A stretch of DNA of 64,000 nt from Phallusia mammillata (Eukaryota; Chordata; Ascidiacea; Phlebobranchia; Ascidiidae): positions 89,279 through 153,278 of the forward strand of contig QLIY01000343.1 of the NCBI GenBank assembly GCA_003260075.1. The letters are read 5' to 3'. Positions 41,901-52,442 of the stretch are shown here, in pieces. Made by a program: the position numbers and the translations under genes. Under the pieces are notes generated by a model, which searched no databases, was not told the DNA's origin, and was given only the letters and a program-made list of their open reading frames with translations. Within the stretch, counting starts at the first letter, position 1. Each line of letters begins with the position of its first letter.

Positions 41901-44900
41901 CTTGTAATATCAACTCCTTTTGACATAATCATGTACTTGTAAACTGTTAACATACAGTTGCGTTATTTGCTGAAAAAAAACCTTAAAAGGATTTTGGAAA
42001 AAAGATTTTTAACGGCTTTGAATTTTTCCAGCATCCAGCATAACTGCGCCTGAAATACAGACAGAAAAGTAAGTTGGTTGGTCTGGCCAGCGCCCACAGC
42101 TCCAGTCCAGTCGTTAATTGTTCCCAGGCGTCTGCAATCATCGGAAATACTTCACCCTTGCAGCTACCTTTATTAATTTCCACTGGCATGCTTGCTTGGC
42201 TTGTTTTTAGCATGTACGACCGGTGAGGGCCATTTGTCGGCCTCATTAAGGAAACAGGTTACGCACATACTCACTTACGAATGTTTGACCTCCAAGCGCG
42301 TGCCAATTCGTTTGCCTGTTTGTGGTGGGAATTTTTCCTAGCCGATTATCATGTAGGAAACGTCGAACCATCACAGAGCTTCTGAACTTTGACGTGCGTG
42401 TTATCAGTGGTTAAACGAAGATTCACCTGGAATTTTCTGGAAATGACGTAGTAGTTTCTTGCAAAATACGTTTGAAATGTTTTTCAGATGGCAGTCGAAC
42501 GTGAATTCCCGGTAATGTTGACGGAACATGACATTTAGATTTGTCAGACGTTTTGAGACTGTCCTATTAATTGACACTTTAATGAAGTAACCTGTTATTT
42601 TGACATGATTCTGGGAAACTTTCGTGTGTTCACCGAAAACAAAATAACACTATATATTTGCACCACTTATTTTTTACTAGAAAAAACTTTACATGTAAAA
42701 ATACTTGTGAGAGAAAAAATAACCCAGTAGAGAAAGACAACGTCTTCTGAGAATACTGAAGTCTCACATCATTTCAATGTTGTTTCGTTGTTTCCTTTTC
42801 TCCCAATCAAAAACGTGCTTCATCGGCAAAGAAAGTCGCGTGACTTATGAACTGTTTTGGTCACAGCCAATTTATATTTGTTCTTGATTTTGCGGCTAAA
42901 TGGGTAAACACGTCGCTGGTTGTTCTCTCGTTTTAACAACTCGTCTTACGGAAATGACTCATTACTTTAATGTGTTACACAACAAACCTATTTTATGAGT
43001 CCTAAATTTTGTGTGTTTTCTGCACCCACAAAATGTTATTAGACTTCCGTTGTGGGTTTTTGAACTCTAGATCTCAGCCAAGTACATGTATTTTTGTAAA
43101 GCAAACTCTTAACAAGTTCGTAAATATTTTTTCCATGAGTGCATTGAAGTCGGGGAAAATGTACCAGTTTTGCAAGGGCAGTCAAGCTTTAAACTTAAAT
43201 AGGGCTTTACGATCAGTTTTAAAGTTGAAAGTTGGTCGTAGCAACAAGCAACTATGCTACAGAACCAACAGGTCCAAAAGTAGGGGGGGGGGCCAAACTC
43301 TTAACAAGTTCGTAAATATTTTTTCCATGAGTGCATTAAAGTCGGGGAAAATGTACTAGTTTTGCAAGGGCAGTCAAGCTTTAAACTTAAATAGGGCATT
43401 ACGATCAGTTTTAAAGTTGGACATGTCGTAGCAACAAGCAACTATGCTACAGAACCAACAGGTCCAAAAGTAGACAAATCGTTGTGTCGTTCGTATATAT
43501 TTAAAACCCATGTAAGAACATTTTTGTAGATTAAATATATTAGCAATGGGCCTTATTTAAATCCGTGCCTTCATACCTTCAGGTACTTTACGACTAAATA
43601 TTTCCATACATATGTTTTGACAGTCAGCATTGTCGACTAACTACGTACTTACCTGGAAGCTATTTCGAAAACAATTTCTTGGGATGTAAACCTGTTTCGA
43701 CTTTTATCCATTTTCGTCATCGTCCTATTTATATGTTAAGGTCTTTCCAAGTACTGTTGGGTAGTGTACAACAATCACATGTGTTTGCGCCTCTTCTTTT
43801 TCACCCCTTTTTAAAGGAAACAGATGTTGTTTTCAATAGAGTGTTTCTCCGAATCAGATTCTGTGGATTACTGTTGAACCACACATTGAAGGAATTGTGC
43901 TTTTAATGCGTCAGCAAGATGATATGCAAATATTTTCTTGTTTTTTTCGGACTGGGATTGCATTCAAATGCCTTTCCTATGGGAAAACGCTTGACAGTTT
44001 CTAATTGTCGTTAGCGATCTTAAGTAGCTTTAGTTCTTTGAAATGATTTCGGTGACAAAATGTCGTCATAAAATATGCAACACTTCAATTTCCGTTTGCC
44101 ATTACAATGTGTTGAAAGTTTGCTTAGGTTTATCCAGTACGCTTCCCTTATTTACATAAATGTTGTTTAAAGCTATATATTGAAACACAGCAACCAAATT
44201 TTAAATAAAGTTTCTTAGTTAAATCAGGTTCTGTTTCAGTTTTTCACTTTGCTGATAGAAGGTCCTTTTCTCCACGCAATTGGTTTGTGCACCTGGCCGC
44301 AAAATTGTGGTAATTTTGCGATTGCAATCTGTATTTGTTTCGTTTTTGCCTACCCCTTGTTGTATTAATCCAGCGGTTCTTAATTTTTATATTGTCGTTT
44401 CTGCTAAGAACAGCTAAATCTATTTCATTTTCCCCCTAGTTAAAAAAACCTTAACCAACCAACCATGACGTCATAAGTTAAGAACCACTCCTTTGCTCAA
44501 CAGCCAATTGTTTTTGGGGTACTGAATTTTACAATGTACGAATTGTACGCAGGGTTGCCATCGATATGGACCCAAAATAAAAACAACCGAAAAATTAAAT
44601 TTTCATACGAAACGAAAGAAACTTTTTGAACAAATCTTTGCATTTATACGAGCCATGACGTATCACATGTCATTTTGGCCAGGAACAATATGTTTTAGCA
44701 ACTTTTTGCTCAGATCTAGGTTTACTATTACTTGTAGCAGAAGTTTGACTTGTAATTGTTGGAAATAAGACAAAACAAGGAGTCTTGTCCAGTGGTTCCC
44801 AAACTGTGGGCCATGGCCCAGTACTAGGCCACCAAGACATTTTCAACGGGCCACAGAGCCATTTGAACAAATTCTAATGTTTTGTTATGTTGTAAATATT

Positions 44901-44984
44901 ATGGGCTTTGTTTTGAAAAACATAATATTTGCAAAAAATTCCGAATCTTGTAGCCAAATTTCAGGAGCATGAATCTCATTAAAA

Positions 44985-45045
<61 letters not shown>

Positions 45046-46164
45046 CTCTAGTCAAAAACAAGGACGTTTCTTAGAAATAAGGACAATATTTTTTCTAGGA
45101 CTTTACACTTCAAAATAAGGAGAAATCTTAGAAAGTAGAGCGGTATAGCAACCCTGGTTATACGTAACCAAAAACAAAACATAAAACTGCCGATTCTTAA
45201 ACAACCAAAAAGTAAACCATTTTTTATTCATTACATTACGTCAACAGAAAACTAATGTCAATGTTTCACAGGTGACTGCGTTGGATCGAGTTTTCAGCAT
45301 TCTTTCCCCAATGTCCAATGTTAATCAGCAACGATCCCGTACAAGGATTTTGCTGATTGGCGCTTGGCTAATCGCATTTTTCAGCAGCATTCCACCGGTG
45401 AGTCTTGCGTGGCTAGTATTTAAGATTTAGTTATTGAGCGCTTACAAGAAACAAATTAATTAACAGCGATAAATTAATTTACTTATAAGTAAGCTGTACT
45501 GATTAGGTCTTTTAGGTTACTGTCTGCAGCTTAATTAATTATCCATTTACTAAAGGATTTCGATCCTAAATAAAGTTATGGGAAGGTATCAGCCTTCTTA
45601 CCGGCTGGGTGCATACTGTGATTTATTCATGAATGTAGTCTTGCTGTTGCTCTATCCAGGGGTCACCAAACTACGGCCAACGGGGTCCTTTTGTCCGGCC
45701 ACTGACCGTATTTTGGCGGTTTGCAAAATCGTATTGATAACGTTATTGTATCATTTGAAACTTAATCTAGTCCCAACGAAAGTATTCCTGCGACGATATG
45801 TAGGGTTAATTTTGCCTAGTCTTGGGATTTCAACGCAGGGGAAGGATCCAAATATTTTGTTATATCACAGACAATACTAAAAATTTGAATTGTGCGAGAA
45901 CAATTGCTTTCTTTTGTCACTTGAGACATAAAAAGGAGTTGATGAGACCAACTGTACAATTTAACAGTCGCATCACCCGACTTCAACTAGATTGTGGAAA
46001 GACCATCTATTGCCGGTCGCAATAAAATCTATTCGCGGCCCAAGTTTAGAACAGGTCGCGCAAGGGCTTGTTAACTTTGCGGCCCTCAAACGTCATTATT
46101 AAACTTATCCGGGCCGCGATAAAAAAGTTTTGTGAGCCCTGGTGTATGCTTAACTTATCCGCGC

Positions 46165-46255
<91 letters not shown>

Positions 46256-47604
46256 GGACATGATTATACGATCTTATTTGTTTTACAGTTGTTTATTTTC
46301 TCCATCTCCGAGCGTCAGTTCTGTGCAGACGAGGCACCATTCGTTCAGTGCGTCGATTTTAAAGTGATCGATCGTCAAATGCGTCGGGTCTATCTCTTCT
46401 TCACTATGAGCGTGAGCTTCATCATTCCTTTCATCTTTACTGTCGTGTCGTACAGTCTCATTCTCTGCGAAATTTCCAATATGCTTCGACGCGACCGACG
46501 TAAGCCATTAAGAGCTTTTTATAATCATTTCAAGCACTTATATCTGGAGTGCTTTTAACGCACAACGTAATAGTAGAGTTTAATTGTTTTAATGCAAAAA
46601 TCGCTTATCATTGAAAACGTTTCCAAGGACACAATCAGCGGAAGTAAAAACATGGGGATTTATATTTTTTCGATGTAAAAACATTTTTGTAATGGATAAG
46701 ATACATGTTTTTAACGTACAAGTTAGTAGAGGTATTTTTTTAATGGAAAAATTACTGATTGTTTCATAACGTTACCAACAACACAATCAGTCGAATGAAA
46801 AACATGGGGTTTTATATTTTGCCCAAACGACTATTAAATTATTCTACTTGAATAAGTATCAGGTAAAGTATACATTTCCAGATATTACTGATACATCTTA
46901 TTGGACTTGTTTTATAGTGCGCTCACCAACTTTCAACATGTGCATTATATTTGAAATATCTTTGGACTTCGGTAGGAATGGCGGATGTATTCTTGCGATT
47001 AGCAATTAAAAACTTCTGTCGTTTTCCAAAACCGTAAATTTTCGATAACATGTCTCGTTCTAAAGCAGTGGTTCCCAAACTTTTTCATATTTTTTTCTAA
47101 ACGGTCCCGGGGGGGGGGATCGTTTTCCAAAACCGTAAATTTTCGATAACATGTCTCGTTTTAAAGTAATAAAATATTTAGGCAAATTTGTTGACAAATA
47201 TTTAAATCGCTTCGAACAATCTGTTTGTAACCACTGCCATTTAACCAACAACTTGTTCTCTGTAGGTATTATGGGTCGAAGGGATAATATATCGAACATG
47301 GCAAATGCACGTAAAAAGACCTTTATCTTGACGTCTATTGTCGCAGCCACGTTTCTTTTACTGTGGGGACCTTACTACGGGGGGGGGGCATCTTAACGTC
47401 TATTGTCGCAGCCACGTTTCTTTTACTGTGGGGACCTTACTACGCGTATGGGGTGGTCACGTGGTTTGATAGAGACATCTCAAGGTCCGTTTCTATGGAG
47501 GTAAGTCGAATAGGGCGACTCAAAACTGCTGTGTAATACAAATCTCTACAACATAGACTTTGCACTTGCGAATTTGTCTTCGTGAACACTGGCAAAAAAA
47601 CGTT

Positions 47605-47663
<59 letters not shown>

Positions 47664-50600
47664 ACGTAATTTGAAACATAGTATGTCAGGCTTTTTCTTA
47701 GTTTCGCTGCAAAACCGGACTGTCAGTAACACACTTTTCTTAGTAATAACAATGATAAAACCAATGCTGCACAGTTACAACCACGATCCTTAACCCGTGA
47801 GACATTGTCTTATCGGTAATTTACAGTAGCGATAATCAAAGAATACAATAAATGTCGTTATCGAACGGTACGGACTCATAACTTAATAGTTAGACTTGTT
47901 AAAACCTGGTTGCCAAATCCCGTGAAATTTTAGCTGCTTAAGAGTGTTTATTAACTTAAAATTGCCCTTTTTACTTCATTATTTGTGTATATGAGCCGAT
48001 AGACAGAAAATCCCAGAAAGTACCAAGTCTTGACCACTCCTCCGCCACGCCTTTGAACCAGTTAACCAATCACAACATCGTTATTGTTCTTTCAGGTAAC
48101 GAACGCCCTTTACATGTTGATGTACCTCCACCCAGCGGTACATCCCATACTGTACGGCTTTTTCGTTAGAGATATCAGAAAGCGCTTTGTCGCCATCTTC
48201 CGGGTTTGCATTAAACACCCCGACGGTCGTCCAAGGTGGGTTTATCGCGTAAAGGCGACTTTTACTGGGCCACCCCATGTTATATCATGTACAGAATAGG
48301 CTAACATGTTTTTTTAACATTTCTAAAAACACATACGATAGAGCAACCTTTGACAACATGGAAGGGTATAATTGGCACCGTATGTTGAAATTTACAGCAA
48401 ATTTGCGAAGTTGTGCAAAAATGACATAACAATATTATCAAAAAGTAACAAAAAAGTTTTATTATTTCCCGACATAACTAAAAAAACTGAAATCTCATTC
48501 GCAAATTTGGATAAGTAAGTCAACGTTTTGCTCGTCTCATGAAAAAAGAAATGTTGCCATTGACTTATTTATTTCATGGTCCGTATTTAACATGGCTTAA
48601 TCATGTAAAAGCTTTGTAACCCTTTATGGCGGTCAAAAGTGCGGAAAACGACAAGTTTTTAGAAGAAAAAAGTATTTGTCATCGTACCTTACACTGTTTG
48701 AGCCTTTTTTGTTCGTAACACTTTTAAATCTACCCAGGAAAATGCGAAATTCCAGGACAAGCGATGAAATGAAACGTATGAATTGTAAGTTTGCCTTGCC
48801 GCAAAAACAAACACCAAGTCATAACAATTTGTAGCTTTTAGTGCATTCATTCGAGTGAAGCGTGCTTCTATGCATTAATTTTAGTTACTGCTCTAATTCT
48901 CTCTTTCTACCACCTAAACTACTTGCTTTTGTTTTGCTGCTTCAATTTCCAAGCTTGCTGTCGATTTCTAACCAGTTATTTCTAATTTTCGCTCTCTCTT
49001 GGAAAGCACTTTGCCACTAATCGACAGTTCAAATTTCAATCTAATCGAGTGAGTTTAAAATCTTAAGTCAAACCATAGTAATTCAAGTCCTAGAAATTAA
49101 ATCTTATACTTTCGAAGCTTTGAATAGTTCCAATTTTCCAATTTTATTTTATAAGAGACAGCGTTTATCAGAGTCTGTCGTGTTTAAGAGAGACAACGGC
49201 CTATGTTTGTAATACTGGTTTCTTACCTAATTCTAAACGCTCGGGTAAAGGGGGGCAAAACATTGTTTAGTGCGTTTAATGTAACAAAATTTGATATGTT
49301 TCATTTTTAATTGTATCTGAAAGCACACTCTTGTCCACCTTCTGTTGAATTAACCCACCAAAACGCAAAAATACAATACTTTACCCGTTTTAAACAAGTT
49401 CGAACCTGAGATCTACTCTTCAAGTCAAGTCAATGAAATACACGGCTTAAAGTCTAGTAGAGTTTAATTAAGCAAAGACTCCTAACGCATAAAGACCTTT
49501 ATGAGCAGTCAATTTGTTCACGATTCGGCGACTTGGACCGCGCGGCGCAAAACCGCAAACCAATTCCAATTTTAACCGTGTTCAGTAATTCGAACGACTT
49601 TTTTCTGGGGTAAACGCGTGTAAATGTCACAACCACAGCTAAGACCCAACATAGCAGCAACTTGTACCTTACAGTCGGACGACCACTCCTGCTAGCATAC
49701 AGATCGTTCGTGCATTTGCAGCCACCGCGCGGCGCCCACGCGCTCCACCCGGCTGACGTCACCCGAGGGGCAACGTGCACGTAACGTAAGAAAGTTTCCC
49801 TCCGAAGGCGAGGGATGCCAAGGCAGTCCGGACTGTGCCTCGGCTAACGTGAGTTCTGCAGCGTGGGGATTCTGGTTCGTCTTTGTTACTGTCGCATGCA
49901 CTGTGTCATGGTTCGCTGCTACCGGCGGCGATGCGTGTCGTTGTTCCGCTCTGTTGAGTAGCGTGTGGCATCAGTCATCAGTCATCTCGTCGTTTCGGGT
50001 CTACAAATTGCTTCATCTTTTTGGGGCAAAAACATAGTTCGTAGTTCCATAAATGCGAAACCAAGATTCAACCAAATATTGGTTAAAACAAAAAGCTGTA
50101 AACTTTCACTGGTCGATCATCTTTCAAACATCACTCAAGTCACGTGTATTACATTCTGTTCACGCATGACTTGCTTTTGCTTTCTGCATGGTTTGGCGTG
50201 ATACGCTTGATTAGTTTGCAGTGTGACGTCACAGTACATTGTGTGTGTTGTTTCGTTTTTCTAACCTCAGTGCAACCTTATTTCTTTGTGCTAACACTGT
50301 ACAAGTTGTTGTAGCGTCGACTACTCTGCTGTTGTTCTAGTTGTAGACATCTTTGCATGGCCAATTACTTAAAATAATGTACAAGCTCAGTTTCAGTCAT
50401 AACAATGCTTACACATGCACGTGATGAAGGTTTCTTGTGAAAAATAAAATATAAATCGTAACAACATTAATGGTTTAAATTTGGATTAAAATGTTAAAAT
50501 TATTTTTCATACACTTATGCTATATGTGTGTTGTGAAGCCACTTTTCTCGTGCATTTAAACATGTCTGGTAACCTCTTGAAATACAGAGGAAAGCAAAGT

Positions 50601-51049
50601 TTATCTTTTCAACGAAAAGGGTTTCTTCAACCAAATATGCATGGCGCTTTTAATTATCTCGTGTGTAGTAATTTTTGTTAACTAGCGAATTTATTTGACG
50701 TAGCTGAAAAAACTGTAGTTGTTAGAAACATAGTTGTGAATTATGCTCGTAAAAACTAAACTTTTAAATTTTTCGTTAAACTCAGCATAAATTTTGCTTA
50801 TGTAAACCGTTTTATGGATACAGTTTCTTTTAAAGCAATTCACAAACAATGTCTGACTTGTATTGTATGTCCAGCAGCTCATTGAAAAGTTCGTCTCACA
50901 GCTCAGAACGCAAGGACAGCCAGAACAGTGTTAAAGCAGAACCCGCCAGAGGGCGCCACTGGAGCGCCGCGACCGAGATGATCAACTTCAATGATTCAGG
51001 CGAAGACTCATCGGGTCTTGTGAGCTGCGCTGGCGACGAACCCGTTTGA
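29392..51049 (+). CDS. GnRH-receptor-like rhodopsin-class GPCR, multi-exon, 5' end missing
   Basis: Predicted plasma-membrane receptor for a GnRH-type (or related AKH/corazonin-type) neuropeptide, signalling through G proteins. Seven exons with GT-AG borders and matching phases join into one frame: 29392-29584, 35734-35840, 45272-45397, 46289-46499, 47266-47500 (cut by a gap), 48096-48235 and 48738-48784; a Ser-rich exon ending at 51049 is the likely terminus. Seen: TM1 with GN, TM2 LTLADLAFTFF, then MQWYGGDVLCR before TM3 as in GnRH/AKH receptors, ALDRV in place of DRY, TM4 with GAW, an ECL2 cysteine (QFCADEAPFVQC), TM6 LWGPYYAYG resembling the family's PYY motif, and TM7 HPILY in place of N/DPxxY. 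The initiator and N-terminal exon were not found; the TM1 exon begins at an acceptor, so they lie upstream. The family is well supported by motifs; the ligand is unknown. Confidence 0.85.
29762..29925. mobile_element. TcMar/pogo-like miniature element in a receptor intron
   Basis: Flanked by TA on both sides (29760-29761, 29926-29927). Left end CAGTAAACCTTAATTAATC, right end AAACCGAGGTTTACTG, imperfect inverted repeats of the pogo/Tigger style. Internal GGACC and GGCCGG segments; no open frame of note. Confidence 0.65.
31672..31760. mobile_element. hAT-like terminal sequence
   Basis: CAGTGGTTCCCAATCTTTTT resembles the ends at 44787 and 47066. The opposite end was not located, so the limit is approximate. 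Confidence 0.35.
33340..33661. repeat. Duplicated block around a G tract in a receptor intron
   Basis: About 155 bp repeated across 33494-33503. A T run in copy one (33379-33393) is interrupted by G in copy two. Confidence 0.88.
35614..35659 (+). pseudogene. Truncated second copy of the TM3 exon
   Basis: Identical to the start of the 35734 exon but with a TAG acceptor instead of CAG; cut by the G10 tract 35660-35669. Read as an alternative-haplotype contig end. Confidence 0.85.
35734..35840 (+). CDS. GPCR exon: extracellular loop 1 and TM3
   Basis: The acceptor is TTATTGCAG and the donor GTG|GTGAGT. Completing a split Asp codon, it reads ATWNLIMQWYGGDVLCRLCN and continues through a TM3 with LKQFGMYISSLMVV. 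The cysteine in VLC is the usual disulphide partner of ECL2. The phase-0 end joins directly to VTALDRV of the next exon. Confidence 0.88.
37747..39279. repeat. Duplicated block, about 0.75 kb, one copy with a 76-base G tract
   Basis: 37747-38496 matches 38507-39279. In the second copy 38864-38939 replaces about 55-80 bases that the first copy supplies (from TTGTTCGGCCC to GATGG). Both copies end at CCGCCAG followed by a G tract. Confidence 0.88.
39290..40865. repeat. Nested duplicated blocks, order B-C-C'-B'
   Basis: B (39290-39633) matches 40519-40865; the tail of C (about 40177-40315) matches 40327-40468. Tracts lie at 39280, 39634 and 40316. Same nesting as at 21742-22228. Confidence 0.85.
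39691..39807 (+). pseudogene. Weak candidate: transporter-like exon remnant
   Basis: After a good acceptor (GAAGTTGCAG) the frame gives QSVLSGLSYLGCLLCVVTQD, then SVKFAFLARFGAS, reminiscent of a late helix in SLC22/major-facilitator carriers, but it stops 15 bases later. AAFSTSC, which would continue that motif, lies in another frame just downstream. A short GT...AG segment between them would be only about 35 bases. Likely a decayed fragment or coincidence inside the receptor intron. Confidence 0.2.
43104..43473. repeat. Duplicated block around a G tract in a receptor intron
   Basis: About 180 bp repeated across 43283-43292, beginning AAACTCTTAACAAGTTCG. Confidence 0.9.
44371..44489. mobile_element. 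Short hAT-like miniature element
   Basis: CAGCGGTTCTTAATTTTTAT on the left and AAGTTAAGAACCACTC on the right are imperfect inverted ends. Contains TGACGTCA at 44466. No clean target duplication. Confidence 0.4.
44550..45156. mobile_element. hAT-like element with CAGGGTTGCCA ends, nested insertion and gap
   Basis: The left end CAGGGTTGCCATCGATA and right end TATAGCAACCCTG are inverted. Flanks ATTGTACG and GTTATACG agree at 6 of 8. Inside, another element starts at 44787 (CAGTGGTTCCCAAACTGTGG) and runs into the 61-base G tract. Related sequence ends at about 3719. Confidence 0.55.
44787..44984. mobile_element. hAT-type terminal sequence, cut by a gap
   Basis: Starts CAGTGGTTCCCAAACTGTGG with a GGGCCATGGCCC palindrome, a common hAT end. 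The other end lies in the gap 44985-45045. Confidence 0.5.
45272..45397 (+). CDS. GPCR exon: ICL2 and TM4
   Basis: 126 bases, phase 0 at both ends. It supplies the TM3/ICL2 signature as ALDRVFSILSP (DRV replaces DRY; GnRH receptors commonly vary the third position), a short basic loop with QQRSRTR, and TM4 with the conserved Trp (IGAWLIAFFSSIPP). A roughly 9.4 kb intron separates it from the TM3 exon. Confidence 0.87.
45657..46142. mobile_element. hAT-like element with CAGGGGTCACCAAAC ends
   Basis: Left end CAGGGGTCACCAAACTACGG, right end GTTTTGTGAGCCCTG, inverted. The interior is rich in CGGCC/GGCCGC. It lies in the receptor intron between the TM4 and TM5 exons. Target duplication not clear. 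Confidence 0.5.
46289..46499 (+). CDS. GPCR exon: ECL2, TM5, start of ICL3
   Basis: It starts after TTTTACAG, 34 bases downstream of an 88-base G tract, and ends CGAC|GTAAGC in phase 1. ECL2 carries two cysteines (QFCADEAPFVQC), one able to bond with TM3. TM5 has the conserved Pro and Tyr (IIPFIFTVVSYSLILCEI), followed by basic NMLRRDR. Confidence 0.87.
47066..47108. mobile_element. hAT-type insertion in one haplotype copy, truncated by a gap
   Basis: CAGTGGTTCCCAAACTTTTT begins exactly where the second copy, after the G tract, continues uninterrupted (TAAAG then TAATAAAAT near 47165). The insertion therefore appears present in one copy and absent in the other. Confidence 0.6.
47266..47500 (+). 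CDS. GPCR exon: ICL3 end, TM6, ECL3, interrupted by a gap tract
   Basis: Copy one, 47266-47378, runs from the acceptor through a basic loop (ANARKKTF) and TM6 to GPYY. After the G10 tract (47379-47388) the sequence restarts inside TM6 and runs on to GPYYAYGVVTWF and donor GAG|GTAAGT at 47500. Joined through the shared part, the two give one exon whose split codon fits the TM5 exon. CWxP is replaced by LWGP. Confidence 0.85.
48096..48235 (+). CDS. GPCR exon: TM7, helix 8, start of tail
   Basis: It reads VTNALYMLMYLHPAVHPILY. The NPxxY motif is therefore HPILY; GnRH receptors usually have DPxxY, so His at that position is unusual. A basic helix-8-like segment follows (FFVRDIRKRFVAIFRVC), with a cysteine that could be palmitoylated. 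Donor CCAAG|GTGGGT. Confidence 0.87.
48738..48784 (+). CDS. GPCR exon: cytoplasmic tail segment
   Basis: A 47-base exon between TACCCAG and GTAAGT. In the receptor frame it gives RKMRNSRTSDEMKRMN, a basic, Ser/Thr-containing tail. If the donor is not used, the frame runs on about 16 codons to a stop near 48834, a possible alternative C-terminus. Confidence 0.65.
49640..49960. promoter_or_regulatory. GC-rich, CpG-dense segment with a consensus CRE
   Basis: It stands out from AT-rich surroundings with many CG dinucleotides (for example CCACCGCGCGGCGCCCACGC) and a perfect TGACGTCA at 49754-49761. It could be a promoter-like region or conserved exonic material: open frames exist on both strands, none recognised. 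It lies between the receptor tail exons and 2.5 kb upstream of the 76-residue gene. Confidence 0.35.
50224..50231. promoter_or_regulatory. CRE palindrome TGACGTCA
   Basis: Perfect CREB/ATF-type palindrome about 470 bases from the one at 49754. Others are at 10337, 20712, 36889 and 44466. Confidence 0.3.
50875..51049 (+). CDS. Ser-rich terminal exon, probably the receptor C-tail
   Basis: The frame ends with the stop at 51049, and AATAAA lies at 51075-51080. Its composition is unlike the flanking AT-rich DNA: a Ser-rich start (SSLKSSSHSSERKDSQNS), then basic and acidic parts ending GLVSCAGDEPV. Candidate acceptors are TGTATGTCCAG (to 50874) or TTTTAAAG near 50835; both need two bases carried over, whereas the 48738 exon leaves one. 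So at least one further small exon must lie between, or this belongs to another transcript. A Ser-rich tail would suit GPCR phosphorylation. Confidence 0.45.
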
Positions 51050-51074
51050 ACTCTCGTTCGCCTTCTCCCACCCC

Positions 51075-51080
51075 AATAAA
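51075..51080 (+). terminator. Polyadenylation signal AATAAA after the Ser-rich exon
   Basis: Canonical AATAAA 26 bases after the stop codon, consistent with a transcript 3' end here. Confidence 0.5.
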
Positions 51081-52442
51081 ATGAATTAATATATTGTACA
51101 AAGCAATATGGTGTTTCCAGTATGATTGATTTACTGTTGTTAATAGGCGCATAAACTTTTGCATAAATTGCATAAAATGTCCGTGATATTGAAGTAAAAA
51201 GTTGCATTTTTGATCCCGCTTGAATTCATTTCCATGGACTATATCCGTCTCTTTTTGTTCAACTTCTGTTTAGAAATGTTTGCTTTAGGTCCAGCATTCA
51301 ATATCTTGAAAAGCCATCGCCAAACTCAAGTTTTGATGTCCTAAAAGTTCATGTCAATCTAACGTTGTGCATAGTTTCTTAGACAAAATGCCAATCTGGT
51401 TATGATTTTTTTCCTTTGATTGCTGGATTTTTATATTTTATCGCATTTTACTAATTCTCATTTGTCATGCAGTGTGTTGTTTATCATAGTGGTCACACCG
51501 GCCTTTTATTTTTTGTGCATCCTTTTCTGAAGGGGGCACTTTTTGGTTTTACTCTCTTTGTTTTATGCCGCCCTTTAGCTTTTCCTGGCACTTTTGGCAT
51601 GGTAAGTTGTATTAACCAAACTTTCATAGCAGGTAGATATATGGATTTGTGCCATCTGTTTTATATCACTTTCAAAATGCCGTTAACACCTAAAAGCAAA
51701 CTTTTTTGGTTTGCAAACTCTGTCAGTATTGGTTATAACGGTTCGTATCATAACATCAGGTGTTAACTACCCAGTACCCTAAAAATCATTTTTTAAAAGA
51801 AAATGTCGTAAACAATTAAAATGACAGATATTTTAGGTAGGATAATCTCTGTACAATTTGTTCATAACGTTTGTATTTTATTTAAAAAAAATCGCAATTA
51901 ATGAATTTGCATGTGCTCGTTTACATGCAGTTCCGTCTGCAGAACAATTCCGACGAAAGCTACGGCAAACTATAGAACCCAATTTAAAACAATATTGTAA
52001 ACAAACAATTTTAAATGTCTCGTGCTGTAACTGTATATGAAAAATTACATTGTGGTGAAAGTCACTCCTTTATGTTCCTGTCTTATTGCGTTTCCGAATT
52101 CCAGAGGTGTTTGTTTACTCTTGTGTATGATATCGTCGCTATCTGGCGACCTATCGTTCTCCTTATTAGCACTATTGCATTATTTGTGTCGTCAGCATCT
52201 AACAAGTTCCGATACAATGTTGAACAGCTCATCCAGTCTGATAAGTTATAAAGAAAAGACAGCTAAATATTTAAATACGAAGGGGAGGGGGGGATAACAG
52301 TAAAATAGTCGTTTTAAATATTTTTTATCTTGGTGCTCAGCCGGTTACCAGCAATTGTAGGGTAATCCCCATAAATTCCCCGAATGTGCGAAAGATTAAA
52401 GAAAATATTTTGTGCCTCTGACCCTATGTCAGTGTGAAGAAA
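51081..52442. other. Intergenic, no supported gene
   Basis: Frames at 51467-51766 and 52015-52297 lack splice, domain or polyA support. A natural seven-G run at 52287 has no duplicated flanks. Confidence 0.5.

Larger units (their letters stand above)
35841..45271. other. Receptor intron between TM3 and TM4 exons
   Basis: About 9.4 kb, inflated by duplicated blocks (37241-37465, 37747-39279, 39290-40865, 43104-43473) and transposon pieces; CRE palindrome at 36889. True length is probably shorter. Confidence 0.6.

Noticed and set aside
46046..46367. Poly-Pro (minus) and poly-Gly (plus) frames
   Set aside because: Both are translations of the 88-base G tract; only the TM5 exon from 46289 is real.
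47440..47793. Poly-Pro and poly-Gly frames around 47607-47662
   Set aside because: Translations of the 56-base G tract within a receptor intron.
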